Shown: positions 54,995 to 64,000 of the stretch, one piece after another
Layout: every line of letters begins with the position of its first letter
Numbering within the stretch: position 1 is the first letter of the stretch
Source of the DNA: Posidonia oceanica
Lineage: Eukaryota > Streptophyta > Magnoliopsida > Alismatales > Posidoniaceae
Length of the DNA: 64,000 nt
Assembly (NCBI GenBank): GCA_037176725.1
Contig: JAZBRS010000020.1
Coordinates: 94,258,501-94,322,500, forward strand
Reading direction: 5' to 3'
Notes under the pieces: model-generated
What the model saw: the letters and a program-made list of their open reading frames with translations, nothing else
Told to the model about the DNA's origin: nothing
The model's database searches: none
Made by a program: the position numbers and the translations under genes

Positions 54995-56313
54995 TAGCAG
55001 ACTCCGGCTTTCGCCTTCGCTTTCGCTCACTTGGGATTTGCTTTCTTTGTTTGCCTTTTGTGCCTTCTTTGCCTGTTTTGCTTGCTCTTCTGTGCAAACT
55101 CCTAGCGAGTCGCCTCATGGCTACTTTGCTTAGGTTTTGCACTTGCCTCGTCTGCTTCACCGTGGCGTTTGCTTTGCCTTGCTCTACTTTGTCTCTGTTG
55201 CTTGTTTACCTGCTTATTTCTTTGCTTCTGCTCTTACCTGCTTTAATGCTTACTTGTCTTTATCTTTCTTTATCTATCTGCTTATTATTGCTTCATTTCT
55301 TGCACAATGCATGTCTACATACTTGTTTGGCAACAATGCATGCTTTTTTGAATGATGAATGCTTTTCTTACACGTTTGCTATGTCACTGCGCACGCACAT
55401 GCCTTGCATATATGCCTTTTGACATGATGTATGCTTTTTCTTCACTATCATGCCCACGAACACTCGCACATGCCATGCACTTGCCGTTTGCTATGTTGTG
55501 TGTTGTCTGCCTGCCATACTTTACTGATTTTCTTCCCTTTCACACATGCCATGCCTAGGATAGTAGAGACTTGTTTGCTCTCCCCATGGTTAACTAAAAA
55601 TGGCAAGTAAAAGGAACTTCTAGGAGTAACTAGAGACTTCCAACAATCCTTCACTCCCTCTGGTTAATAAAACACGCAAGATAAAAGACTTTAATCATTT
55701 GCATAAGCATCATATAGGGCATGCATCTTCTCATCTGAGTCCACCTATTAGTCTGCGAAGGACAGTCCCGGCCTCTTGTTCCACCGCTTTGGGCGTGGCG
55801 CAGGTCAATCGGTCTGTCCCCCCTTTGTTCAGGGGTCGTGTCGATGTTAGTAGAGGGTACCACCCACGCTTTGGTAGGGTCGAGACCACCAACGCACCAC
55901 CCTGTCATTACCTGAGCTTTGGGCCAGGAGTTAGGCAGGGAACCCACTTTTCTGACCTAAGTCGGTGACCCGTACACCCAGGGATACCCGAAGTAGATCA
56001 CCTGCTAAGATACACTAGTTAGGTAAGGGGGCATACTAGAAAGCATACATATCATTCATGCCATTTAACTTAACTCATTGGCATCCATCTTTTCAGTTTC
56101 TAACCCCAGTTTCCTTCTGTTTGTGTCAGCAGTGATCGGTAAGCGAGTTCCCCTTGCTAGAGCTTGAGTACCGACCCTTGTTGACACCCCTGTTGTGACC
56201 TTATTCGCGACCATTCCTCTTCTGAGCTATCCGCCTTTGCGACGATAGCTCCTATTAGGAATCGCCGTTTGCACACCTGTCGCAGCCCCATTCTCACGCG
56301 CTCTAGGTCAGCA
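54995..56313 (+). other. Leader of element E2 with conserved block
   Basis: The first 500 bases are rich in T and CTTG/GCCTTT words. The conserved block shared with A, B, C and D lies at 55705-56040, and an in-frame upstream extension of gag at about 56203-56313 (ELSAFATIAP to TRSRS). Hydrophobic open frames in 54763-55422 cross the LTR end and PBS and are not credible as genes. No ORF1 as in some Ogre elements. Confidence 0.7.
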
Positions 56314-59300
56314 ATGGCCCAGTACGTCAGTGAGCCTCTCTTCACTCCTGTCACGGAGGGTGTTTCCGTTCCGGCCCCTCCAGTTGCTCCTTCTGTCCCC
56401 GTTGTTCCCCCTCCGACGCCAGGGTTTCCTCCCCTGACGCCTCTAGGATCTCAGTATGTCCCGGGATAGTGGCAAGCATCTCTCCCTCCGGATCCGGTCG
56501 CCGAGTCTATCTTGACGACCGTCACTCGTGCTTCGGAGATGCCACTGCCCCCTCCATCCTAGGGATACGTCGCCTTTGACATCCCTTCTACCGCTGCTGC
56601 GACTTTTACTGTAGAACCTTTTCCCCTCGGACAGTCTGTGTCCGTGCCATTTGCCTCTCAACCTTCGCCGGCACTGCACTTCAGCGTCCCCACTGGCGAG
56701 ACGCCTGAGGCGCAGTACCAGCACCTGATGGAGCTTGCCCAGAGACTGTAGGGCATGACTCTATCAGTTCATCCTTCCTGTGCTCCTGTCGTTCCTGAGG
56801 TTCCTTTGAGGCCAGTTCCTGCATCTCATGCATCTACCTCCACACCTCTGCCTCGACCATCGTCTTAACTGCTCACGGTTCTGACGATGGGGGCCCGTTT
56901 ACCGCCTCCTGCTGCACAACACTTAGCACAGCATGCTCCTCTTCCCCCTGGTGGTCAGTCCTTCAGACCGGCTGGAGCCCAGTACCTCACTGGCTCGCTG
57001 TCTGGCACCCCGCCTGTACAGCAATTGGTGCTCTGTCATCCTACCCCTATCACAGCCCAGCATGGCATTTACTCTTCTCCTTTGCATCAAGCCCAGCATC
57101 CTGCATACACTCCTGCATACACAGTTCCCCAGCACGGATACGCCGGCCATCCCATTGCTCCACCAGGCGACGCTATGGTAGATCCGGAGGAGCACTTAAG
57201 TGCGACCCATTCAGCATATGTGCTCACTACCCCTGCTGATCCTTCCCCTACAGCAGCAACTTCGGACCCCATCAACAACCGGATGGACATCCTGGAGAAG
57301 GCACTACGACTAGTGCAGGGTACTGTGCACCAGACCTACCAATTTCAGGACCTCTGCTGCTTTCCAGAGGCGGTACTCCCTCCGAAGTTCAAAATCCCAG
57401 ACTTCGAGAAATACAATGGTAGGGGCTGCCCCGTGGCACACCTGAAGGCGTATTGCGGTAATCTCGCTCAGCTTCAAGCTGACGAGAGGTTGCTGATCCG
57501 CCTGTTCCAGAAGAGTTTGACCGGGCCGGCACTCAAGTGGTTTACATCGCTTGATATGTCAGCCATCAAGACTTGGAACGACCTCAGTCAGGCGTTCCTG
57601 GAACAATACTCCTTCAACCTCGATCTAGTCCCAAAGCGGGCGGACTTGATCGCAATCAAGCAGAATTATGGCGAGCCGTTCGGGGAGTACGTCGGCCGCT
57701 GGCGCGCCCTTGCCTCTCAGGTTCGAGATAGGCCCTCTGACGAGGAGTCTATTGAGATCATCATCAAAGGGGCGCAGCCATATCTTGGAGCTCTGCTTAG
57801 CATCCAACCAGTCACTACTTTTGCAGCACTCATCAGAGCTGGAGCGCGCGTGGAGAGTTCTTTGCGGAGTGGCAACTTCCCGGCTCTCTCTGCGTTCGCT
57901 AAGCAAGCCGCGATCAGCAGTAACAGTGCTAACAGCAGCGCCTCCAACAACAACAGCGGCAGCAACAACAACCGCCCGAAGAGGAAAGACTCGCCGAAAA
58001 CCGCTGTTGCATTCGTCGACTCCCCTGCTGTGCCTGTTCGCTTGCCATCCCGGCCTGCCCCAGCTCAGATGGTGTACGCTCCTGCACCTAGGAATCCACC
58101 CACACCACAAATCACAACCACCGCTAGACCGGTCTACCCTGCCGCACCGGTTCAGCAAGGCTCATACTAGAGGCAAAGAAGGCCACTCACTAAGAAGCGG
58201 AAATTCGCCCCACTGGTGGAACCGCTCACGGTCATCTTGCCAAAGGTTGCATCGCTCCTGAAGTTCCCAGAGGTTCGTCCGCCCCCAAATCCTTTGCCGC
58301 ATTGGTTTAGGGCAAACCTCTTCTGCAATTTCCATCGAAGTGCCGGGCATTCGACGGACAATTGCTTCTCCTTGCGGAACGCTATTCAGGATTTAATCGA
58401 ATCGGGAACGATTGTGATTGACATGCACGAGGCATCCACTCAAGCACACACACATGCATCTGCACATTCAGCTGTTCCCCCTCATTCTGGCATCATCCAC
58501 CAACCCTTATCGGAGCACTCTTATCCGGGAGGGGCGGGAACCTCAGGCATCCACTCTGTCTTCCCTTCTGGGCCTACTACCTCCGTGGTAGACCCTTCTG
58601 ATCTTATCTCTGATATTTCTGAGCCTTTCCCTGTAAATCTCTATCTTGCGGCAGTTGCCGGCTCCGAGTCGGGAATTCACACGATCCGACTAGAATCTCC
58701 TGTACACCTTCTAGCTAGGGCCCAGCCTAGATCCCCCATCCACCTCTTAGGGCGACCTCAGCTAGAATCTCCTGTACACCTCCTAGGCAGACCTCAACCT
58801 GCCCCAGCCTTCCCACCCCAACAACCATACCCTCTAGGTAGACCTCAGTACCCAATAGGTCCCCCTGTAACCCCTCCTGTGCTCGCAGCACGTGCTCCAG
58901 TGGTTATTGACTTAACCTTGGACACCCATCGCGTCCCTTACAGCTACGCCACAGAAATGTGTGCGGAAGTAACGCGATCGGGGAGGGTCTATAGGCCCCC
59001 AACACCGGCAATTAGGCCAAATCACCCTAAACCTGCTATGCCCCCACCCTCCAACCAACCCGTAGCAGATCCAACCCCAAATCAACCTGTAGCAAGCCAA
59101 ATCCCTACCCAACCTGTAGCGGCCCAACTTCCTGCCACTACCCCCTTAGAGCTTACCAAAACAACCCCTCCTGTTACCAAAAAGAACCAACCCAAGGCAG
59201 ACATAACCTCCCAACTTAAGAAGGTCAAAGCTGACATTTCCATTTGGGACCTAATCCACACCTCTGCCGAACACCACGAGGCCTTTCTTCGTGTGTTCCA

Positions 59301-59319
59301 GGCCGCCTGTGTGTCCTAG
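56314..59319 (+). pseudogene. gag of element E2
   Basis: The start is taken at the ATG 56314 (MAQYVSEPL), although the frame is open and conserved 26 codons further upstream. The Pro-rich N-terminus is followed by the gag core from about 57380 (IPDFEKYNGRGCP, LLIRLFQKSLTGPALKWF, LEQYSFNLDL, ESLRSGNF-like blocks), a Ser/Asn stretch, and a Cys-His-His-Cys zinc knuckle CNFHRSAGHSTDNC (58326-58367). A Pro-rich tail follows with three SPVHLLGRPQ-like repeats (58687-58800) and NQPVA repeats (59050-59130). Stops: TAG at 56467, 56560, 56749, 58168 and 59317, TAA at 56866. No frameshift. The tail may belong to a spacer before protease. Confidence 0.85.
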
Positions 59320-60180
59320 TCTATTGAGCCTTCAGCCTTGGAAAGCATGGTAGGGTTAATTGCGGAGCCCCAGGTCATCTCTTTTACAAGTGATGAACTA
59401 CCTCCGGCGGGGATTAATCATAACCAACCCCTGTTCGTCACGGTTCAGTTCAAAAACTTTCGCATTCCCCTAACACTGGTTGATAATGGGTCAGGCCTTA
59501 ACGTCTGCCCCTTGCGTACTGCAACCAAGCTCGGATTCAAAGCCGAGGACATCACGCCAGCCGTGAAGGGAATGACAGCTTTTGACAACACCCACCATGA
59601 CGCTCTAGGGATCCTGATTATTCCTCTTGCTATCGGCCCAGTCGTCTTCCATGTAGAATTCTATGTCGTCGACTTGAAGCCGAATTTCAATCTTCTGCTT
59701 GGGCGCCCTTGGCTCCACAAGCATCAGGTCCTTCCTTCGACCCTCCATCGGATGATAAAGTACCGTCGCGGCGATGATGTCATTGTCGTCATGGCGGAGA
59801 ACTTTGAGAAGGAGCGGATCGAGGCAGTCTCCCCCGTGTCTTCACAAGCTATCCCGTTTGACCCCAAGACGTCTGAAGCTCTATATCGCGTTAATCGGTG
59901 CGAGCCGGTTAACTTCATTCCTGATCTTGAACGTGTCAACTCCTTGGCCGTTCACAGCAACTCCTTCCGAATGGTCGAGAATGTATGTCACAGATGGGGT
60001 TACATAAAGGGTACACCGCTCGGGCGTCAGGGCCAGGGGATCGCGGAACCGATCGTAGCGGTGGAGCGAAGGAAATCTGAAGGCCTCGATTATGAACCCA
60101 AGCTCAACGAAGATCACTGCCTTCAGCTCAAGGATCAAGAGCCAGCCATTCCCAGAGACCTCACTAACTTCACCAGTGCA
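59320..60180 (+). pseudogene. Protease and G-patch of element E2
   Basis: The segment is in the same frame as gag after the TAG at 59317. SFTSDELPPAG leads to the active-site motif, here Asp-Asn-Gly (LVDNGSGLNVCPL, 59482-59490), then ILIIPLAIGP, LLLGRPWLHKH and TLHRMIKYRR. DNG instead of DTG is common in plant Tat-type proteases as far as I know, so it need not mean loss of activity. A G-patch-like motif WGYIKGTPLGRQGQG (59990-60040) follows. The region is uninterrupted. Only one protease domain is present, unlike element L. Confidence 0.82.
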
Positions 60181-61880
60181 GGAGTTCTAGGATCGACCGA
60201 CGATCAAGCCACGGCGCCGACAGAAGACTGGGTCTGTATTGAGGACTACTACTCGGATGAGGAGCAGTCTGGCACAGTAGAGGTAGTCCCAACTGGCAGC
60301 AAGGCAATGATCAGCACAGAGGCACCACAGTCAGCATGTTCAGCTCTCCCTCTAGCAGATACAACAGACAGCTCAGTAGGCTCTGTGGCAGAACTGGCAA
60401 GCCCTCACACTTTTACAGCCACATCTGCATTACAAGTACAGGCAGCAGCGGTACAGGAGTCAGAGACACTCCTTCTGGCAGAATCAGGCAGGCTACCCGC
60501 GATCACAGTCACACCAGTGCCACTGTCATTCTTTCTGGAGGGACAGTCGATTAATTCAGTCAGCAGCACAGCTCAGCCCACTCCAGCAGCCGCATCACTG
60601 AGAATGCAGTCGGCGCAGTCCGCTTCGCATCTTCTTGGCACAAAGCAGCAACTCTCATGGCAGGCCCCCATGGCGTCAGAAGCTACACTCTCACAGTCAC
60701 AACCAGATGCAGAGGACCAACTAAGCGCCATAGTCTCCCAGCCCTTGAGCCCTCAGAAGAGCACCTCCGCCTGCCCTCCACTTGCAGCAGTGACACTGGC
60801 AGCATACCCATCTGTGGCCCCGCTGACCAGTCTGTTTGGATCTCCCACGCCAAAGCTGCCACTGTCAGGCACGCCCATGAGCCAGATCATGCAAATTCCA
60901 AGGGCAGCGATCCGTCTTGCAGCCGGACCAATGCCGCAGGCCCCCAGCGCCTACTACGTCGACTCACCCTCAGACGAGGAGGAAGGAGTGGCGATAGAAG
61001 CCCAGGTCAATTCATGGATGTCCGACTTAGAGCTACTTTATCAAGAACAAATCAAGTCGATAGCAGAAGACCTGGCAGAACATCGGGCCGCAGAAAGGAA
61101 AGGGAAAGCCGTGGTTACGGACCCTCATTTGCAAGAAGACCATGCCTCTATCATGGTCCTGGAAGAAGGCTCGGCAGCACCGGACTCCCCTAGACTAGAT
61201 GAGCTCATCACTCTCCGACTAGAAGGCGGGTCTAGGTGGTTTGTGCAACACATGCCTCACTAGAGCAGCATAGCGAGCGGCAGTGCCCAGATCAGCCGCC
61301 GGTCCGGCATACCCTCCCCAAGCACACTAGAAGACTCAGAGGAGGAAGCACTAGCAGTCCAAGCAGTAGCGGTAACAGAGCAGAAAGCAGAATCAGTAAC
61401 AGAGTTGTTAGCAGCCTCAGTAGCAAGGCCATCAGCAGTGTCAACAGCAGAATCAGCAAGGCCCTCAGCAGTATCAGCAGAACACTCAGTAGAATCAGTC
61501 AGGCCAGAGCAAACAGCAGAAGGAGTTGCTGGGACGGAGGTCGCGCATCGAGGCTACAAGAATACTCGAGTGAGCGTGACCATCCTGAAGCGTCACCAGG
61601 GCCAAGCAGCGGAACGTATACACTCTTTCGACATCACAAGTCCTTCTTTTGAGAAAGAGATCCTCTCGGAACTTATTGCTTATGGAGAGGAGGACGATAC
61701 GAGCATGGATGAGATTGATCAACCATTGCCCGAGTTCCGGCCCTATGACGACGACCCAGAAGGCCCCAACCTCCATGTTGAAGAAGAAACAGAGGTTGTC
61801 AACATCGGCACAGCTGAGGAAGTCAGAGAAGTTCATATCAGTGCTCAGCTGTCCTCCCAGGCTCGAGCAGAGTTCATCGC
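60181..61880 (+). pseudogene. Low-complexity spacer between protease and RT of element E2
   Basis: About 560 codons in the gag-pol frame are rich in Ser, Ala, Thr, Gln and Pro, with repeated words such as ARPSAVS and SQPLSPQKS. Acidic clusters (SDEEEGVA; EEETEVVNIG) occur towards RT. It has no recognisable fold. A TAG at 61261 interrupts it. Ogre elements are reported to have an intron between protease and RT; here the frame is open across, apart from this one stop, so I see no need for splicing, though a spliced form cannot be excluded. Confidence 0.6.
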
Positions 61881-62790
61881 ATTCTTGAAAGAATATGCGG
61901 ATGTCTTCGCCTGGAGTTACGAGGATATGGTCGGCCTTGACATAGAGATAGTGGTGCACAATCTGCCCTTAAACCCGGATGCCAAGCCAGTGAAGCAGAA
62001 GCTAAGAAGATGGCGACCGCAGTGGCTGCTCATGATCAAAGAAGAGATAATGAAGCAGCTTAGAGTCAACTTTCTGAAGGTCGTTCTTTATCCTGAGTGG
62101 CTGGCAAACATTGTACCTGTGCCCAAGAAAGATGGCCGAATCCGGATCTGCATCGACTACAGGGACCTGAACAAGGCGAGTCCCAAGGACGACTTCCCCT
62201 TGCCTCACATTGACGTCCTAGTCCACAATACAGCGGGCCACAAGATGCTCTCCTTCATGGACGGCTTTTCTGGATATAACCAAATCAAAATGGCAGAAGA
62301 ATACATGGAAAAGACTTCATTCATCACCCCTTGGGGAGTCTTCTGCTACCAAGTCATGCCGTTCGGTCTGAAGAATGCTGGTGCGACCTATCAGAGGGCC
62401 ATGACTGCGCTGTTCCATGACCTCATGCACCAAGAAGTAGAGGTCTACGTAGACGACATGATTGCTAAAACCAGAGAGCCTGAAGACCACCTTGCCTGTC
62501 TAAGAAAGCTCTTTGATCGTCTACGGAAATACAAATTGCACCTGAATCCCAAGAAGTGCGTATTCGGGGTGTCTTTTGGCAAACTGCTCAGCTACATTGT
62601 TAGCCAAAGGGGGATTGAGGTGGACCCGATGAAAGCAAAAGCCATCGTGGACATGCCACCCCCCAGAACTGAAAAGGAGGTCAGAAGTCTGCTTGGGCGT
62701 TTACAGTATATCAGTCGCTTTATTGCACAGCTTACACCCATCTGTGAACCCATATTCAAGCTCCTGAAGAAGAATGCACAAATCGACTAG
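61881..62790 (+). pseudogene. Reverse transcriptase of element E2
   Basis: All RT blocks are present: FAWSYEDM, VKQKLRRW, VPVPKKDGRIR, CIDYRDLNK, DDFPLPHID, SFMDGFSGYNQI, TPWGVFCYQ, MPFGLKNAGATYQRAM, the catalytic YVDD (62446-62457), CVFGVSFGKL, and RSLLGRLQYISRFI. Within the domain there is no stop or frameshift; a TAG at 62788 follows ID, where Trp is usual in this family. It looks the least decayed RT in the window. It would copy element RNA in the particle. Confidence 0.92.
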
Positions 62791-63339
62791 AGCGAGGAGT
62801 GTCAGGCTGCATTTGCCAAAATCAAGCAGCTGTTGATCAAGCCACCTGTCCTGGTTCCCCCTACACCAGGGAGACCTTTGCTTCTCTACCTTTCTACCAC
62901 GCAGCATTCCATGGGCGCCGTCTTGGGCCAACATGACGAATCTGGTAGAAGGGAGTGCGCCATCTATTACCTGAGCAAGAAGTTTAATGAATGCGAAGCC
63001 AGGTACAGTACACTAGAGAAGACTTGCTTGTCCCTTGTCTGGGCTGCACAAAAACTAAGGCACTACATGATGGCATACCCAGTTCAGCTATTATGCCGGC
63101 ATGATCCTATCAAGTTCCTCTTTCAAAAGCCGGCCATGGTAGGTAGATGTGCTAAGTGGCAGGTGCTATTGTCTCAGTACGACATCACCTTTGTCACACA
63201 AAAATCCATGAAGGGTCAGGCCATGGCAGACCATCTTGCTGATCTTCCTCTTCCAGAATACCAACCCCTCCAGGCGCAGTTCCCTGACGAGGACATCCTC
63301 TTCGCAATGGAGGGCTCTGAGGAGAAAAATCCTGAAAAA
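62791..63339 (+). pseudogene. Ty3/gypsy RNase H of element E2
   Basis: It follows RT in frame after the TAG. SEECQAAFAKIKQ, LLLYLSTTQHSMGAVLGQHD, AIYYLSKKFN, YSTLEKTCLSLVWA, KLRHYM, LLCRHDPIKF and ARWQ-like KWQVLLSQYDI blocks are all present, then QAMADHLADLP as the tether. The first catalytic Asp position reads STTQHS, with no Asp, so this RNase H is probably inactive, in line with a connection-like role next to the second RNase H. Confidence 0.85.
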
Positions 63340-63780
63340 CAAGAGGAATGGCAGCTCTACTTTGATGGCGCTGTCAACAAAAAGGGCCGAGGCGTAGGCG
63401 CAGTGCTGACCACACCCCAGGGACAAATGATTCCCTTCGCGAGGAAGCTGACTTTCACCTGCACAAACAATGAAGCAGAATATGAAGCATGCATCCTAGG
63501 GTTGAAAGTCGCCCTCGAGCATAAGGTGCAGAAGCTGCATGTGCACGGTGATGCCATGCTAGTAATGTCTCAAGTGAACGGCGACTGGAGGACAAAAGAT
63601 CCTAAGCTTGTGCCGTATCACGAACACCTGCTGAGGCTGATGGAAGAATTTGAGAGCATCTGCTTCACATACATGAACAGAGCAAAGAATGCGTACGCAG
63701 ACGCACTAGCAACTTTGGCATCCTGGCTCACTATACCTGAGGACAGCACAGTGGATGTATCTGTTACTCGCATTGAGTAG
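63340..63780 (+). pseudogene. Archaeal-type RNase H of element E2
   Basis: WQLYFDGAVNKKGRGVGAV is followed by NNEAEYEACILGLKVALE, VHGDAML and AYADALATLAS, which carry the four acidic residues (Asp 63364, Glu in AEYE, Asp in HGDA, Asp 63700). All are intact. It lies between the first RNase H and integrase, the Tat-lineage hallmark. It ends at TAG 63778. Confidence 0.9.
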
Positions 63781-64000
63781 CCTGCATATTGCCTGAACAT
63801 AGAAGAGGCGGATCCAGCAGAGGAGCAGCCCTAGTATCAAGATATAAAATCTTTCCTGGAGTCTGGCAGCTTTCCTCCTGATACCGCGGCAGCAGACAAG
63901 AAAACTCTGGCGCGTTTGGCGTTAAAGTATGTGTTGGGGGCTGGGCAGCTGTATAAGAGGTCATATAATCAGATGTTATTACGCTGCCTGAACAAATCAG
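63781..64000 (+). pseudogene. Start of integrase of element E2 (cut by window end)
   Basis: In the same frame, YQDIKSFLESGSFPPD, KKTLARLALKYVL, GQLYKRSYNQMLLRCL match the region just before the H2C2 zinc fingers of gypsy integrases. A TAG at 63832 stands where Trp is usual before YQDIK. The zinc residues and DDE core are expected to the right of the window. Confidence 0.82.

Larger units (their letters stand above)
49315..64000 (+). mobile_element. Element E2: Tat/Ogre-type retrotransposon, 5' LTR to integrase
   Basis: This is the best preserved element of the family. It has an LTR of 5661 bp, PBS, leader, then gag, protease, G-patch, RT, RNase H, aRNase H and the start of integrase in one frame. 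It runs off the right edge. Very long LTRs, the PBS class and the dual RNase H fit Ogre-like members of the Tat lineage. CTCCG before 49315 would be the left target site. No frameshift is seen in 7.7 kb; ten in-frame stops make it inactive. Confidence 0.9.

Noticed and set aside
54763..55422. A 219-codon hydrophobic open frame, possible membrane protein
   Set aside because: It runs across the LTR end and the PBS of E2 and is made of T- and C-rich leader sequence; relatives do not keep it.
56314..63834. Reading the TAG codons as programmed readthrough between gag and pol
   Set aside because: The TAGs are scattered, including inside gag and next to RT and integrase, in contexts unlike known readthrough sites, and relatives have different TAG positions. 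Decay explains them better.

Overview
This window is plant nuclear heterochromatin built almost entirely from LTR retrotransposons. No host gene, rRNA, tRNA gene or CRISPR array is supported. The evidence for an angiosperm is Ty3/gypsy polyproteins of the Tat/Ogre type (chromodomain-less pol with a second, archaeal-like RNase H after the usual one), an Athila-like non-autonomous element with a tRNA-Asp-type primer site, a tRNA-derived SINE, and telobox-rich LTRs. The species cannot be told from the sequence.

Layout, with element names that are mine. Left nest, all minus strand: element L (1-11073, left end outside the window) carries decayed gag, two protease domains, G-patch, RT, RNase H, aRNase H and integrase, with a 1.5 kb 5' LTR. 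L sits in the gag of element A (11074-17804, 4.9 kb LTR carrying a SINE). A sits at the gag start of element B (17805-21895). B sits in the post-gag part of element C (21896-28996). Each visible end is the 5' LTR with its primer binding site (PBS), so the 3' halves lie to the left of the window. A stretch of unassigned sequence (28997-30708, perhaps an LTR fragment of another family) separates the two nests.

Right nest: element D (30709-47681, minus) has a full 3.3 kb 3' LTR, a minisatellite 3' UTR, a gag-only internal region with no pol, a PBS and a cut 5' LTR. A 6.1 kb non-autonomous element F (38173-44235, minus; LTRs of 1274 and 1275 bp, target duplication GAGTG) interrupts its gag zinc knuckle. 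A plus-strand LTR fragment E1 (47682-49314) has entered D's 5' LTR. The plus-strand element E2 (49315 to the window end) has entered E1. E2 has a 5.7 kb LTR and the best preserved gag-pol: one reading frame from 56314 to the window end with no frameshift, broken only by ten stops, nine of them TAG.

A, B, C, D and E2 are one extended family: same PBS class, same gag, the same conserved leader block between PBS and gag, and the same U5 core, although their LTRs differ greatly in length and repeat content. C and D share a pol-less architecture and so look like a non-autonomous gag-only lineage that would rely on autonomous relatives such as E2. The most notable signals are the amber-only decay (CHG-methylation signature), the tandem protease domains in L, the gag-only lineage, the mosaic LTR pair of F, a PBS-like copy inside the LTRs, and several tandem arrays in LTR and 3' UTR sequence.
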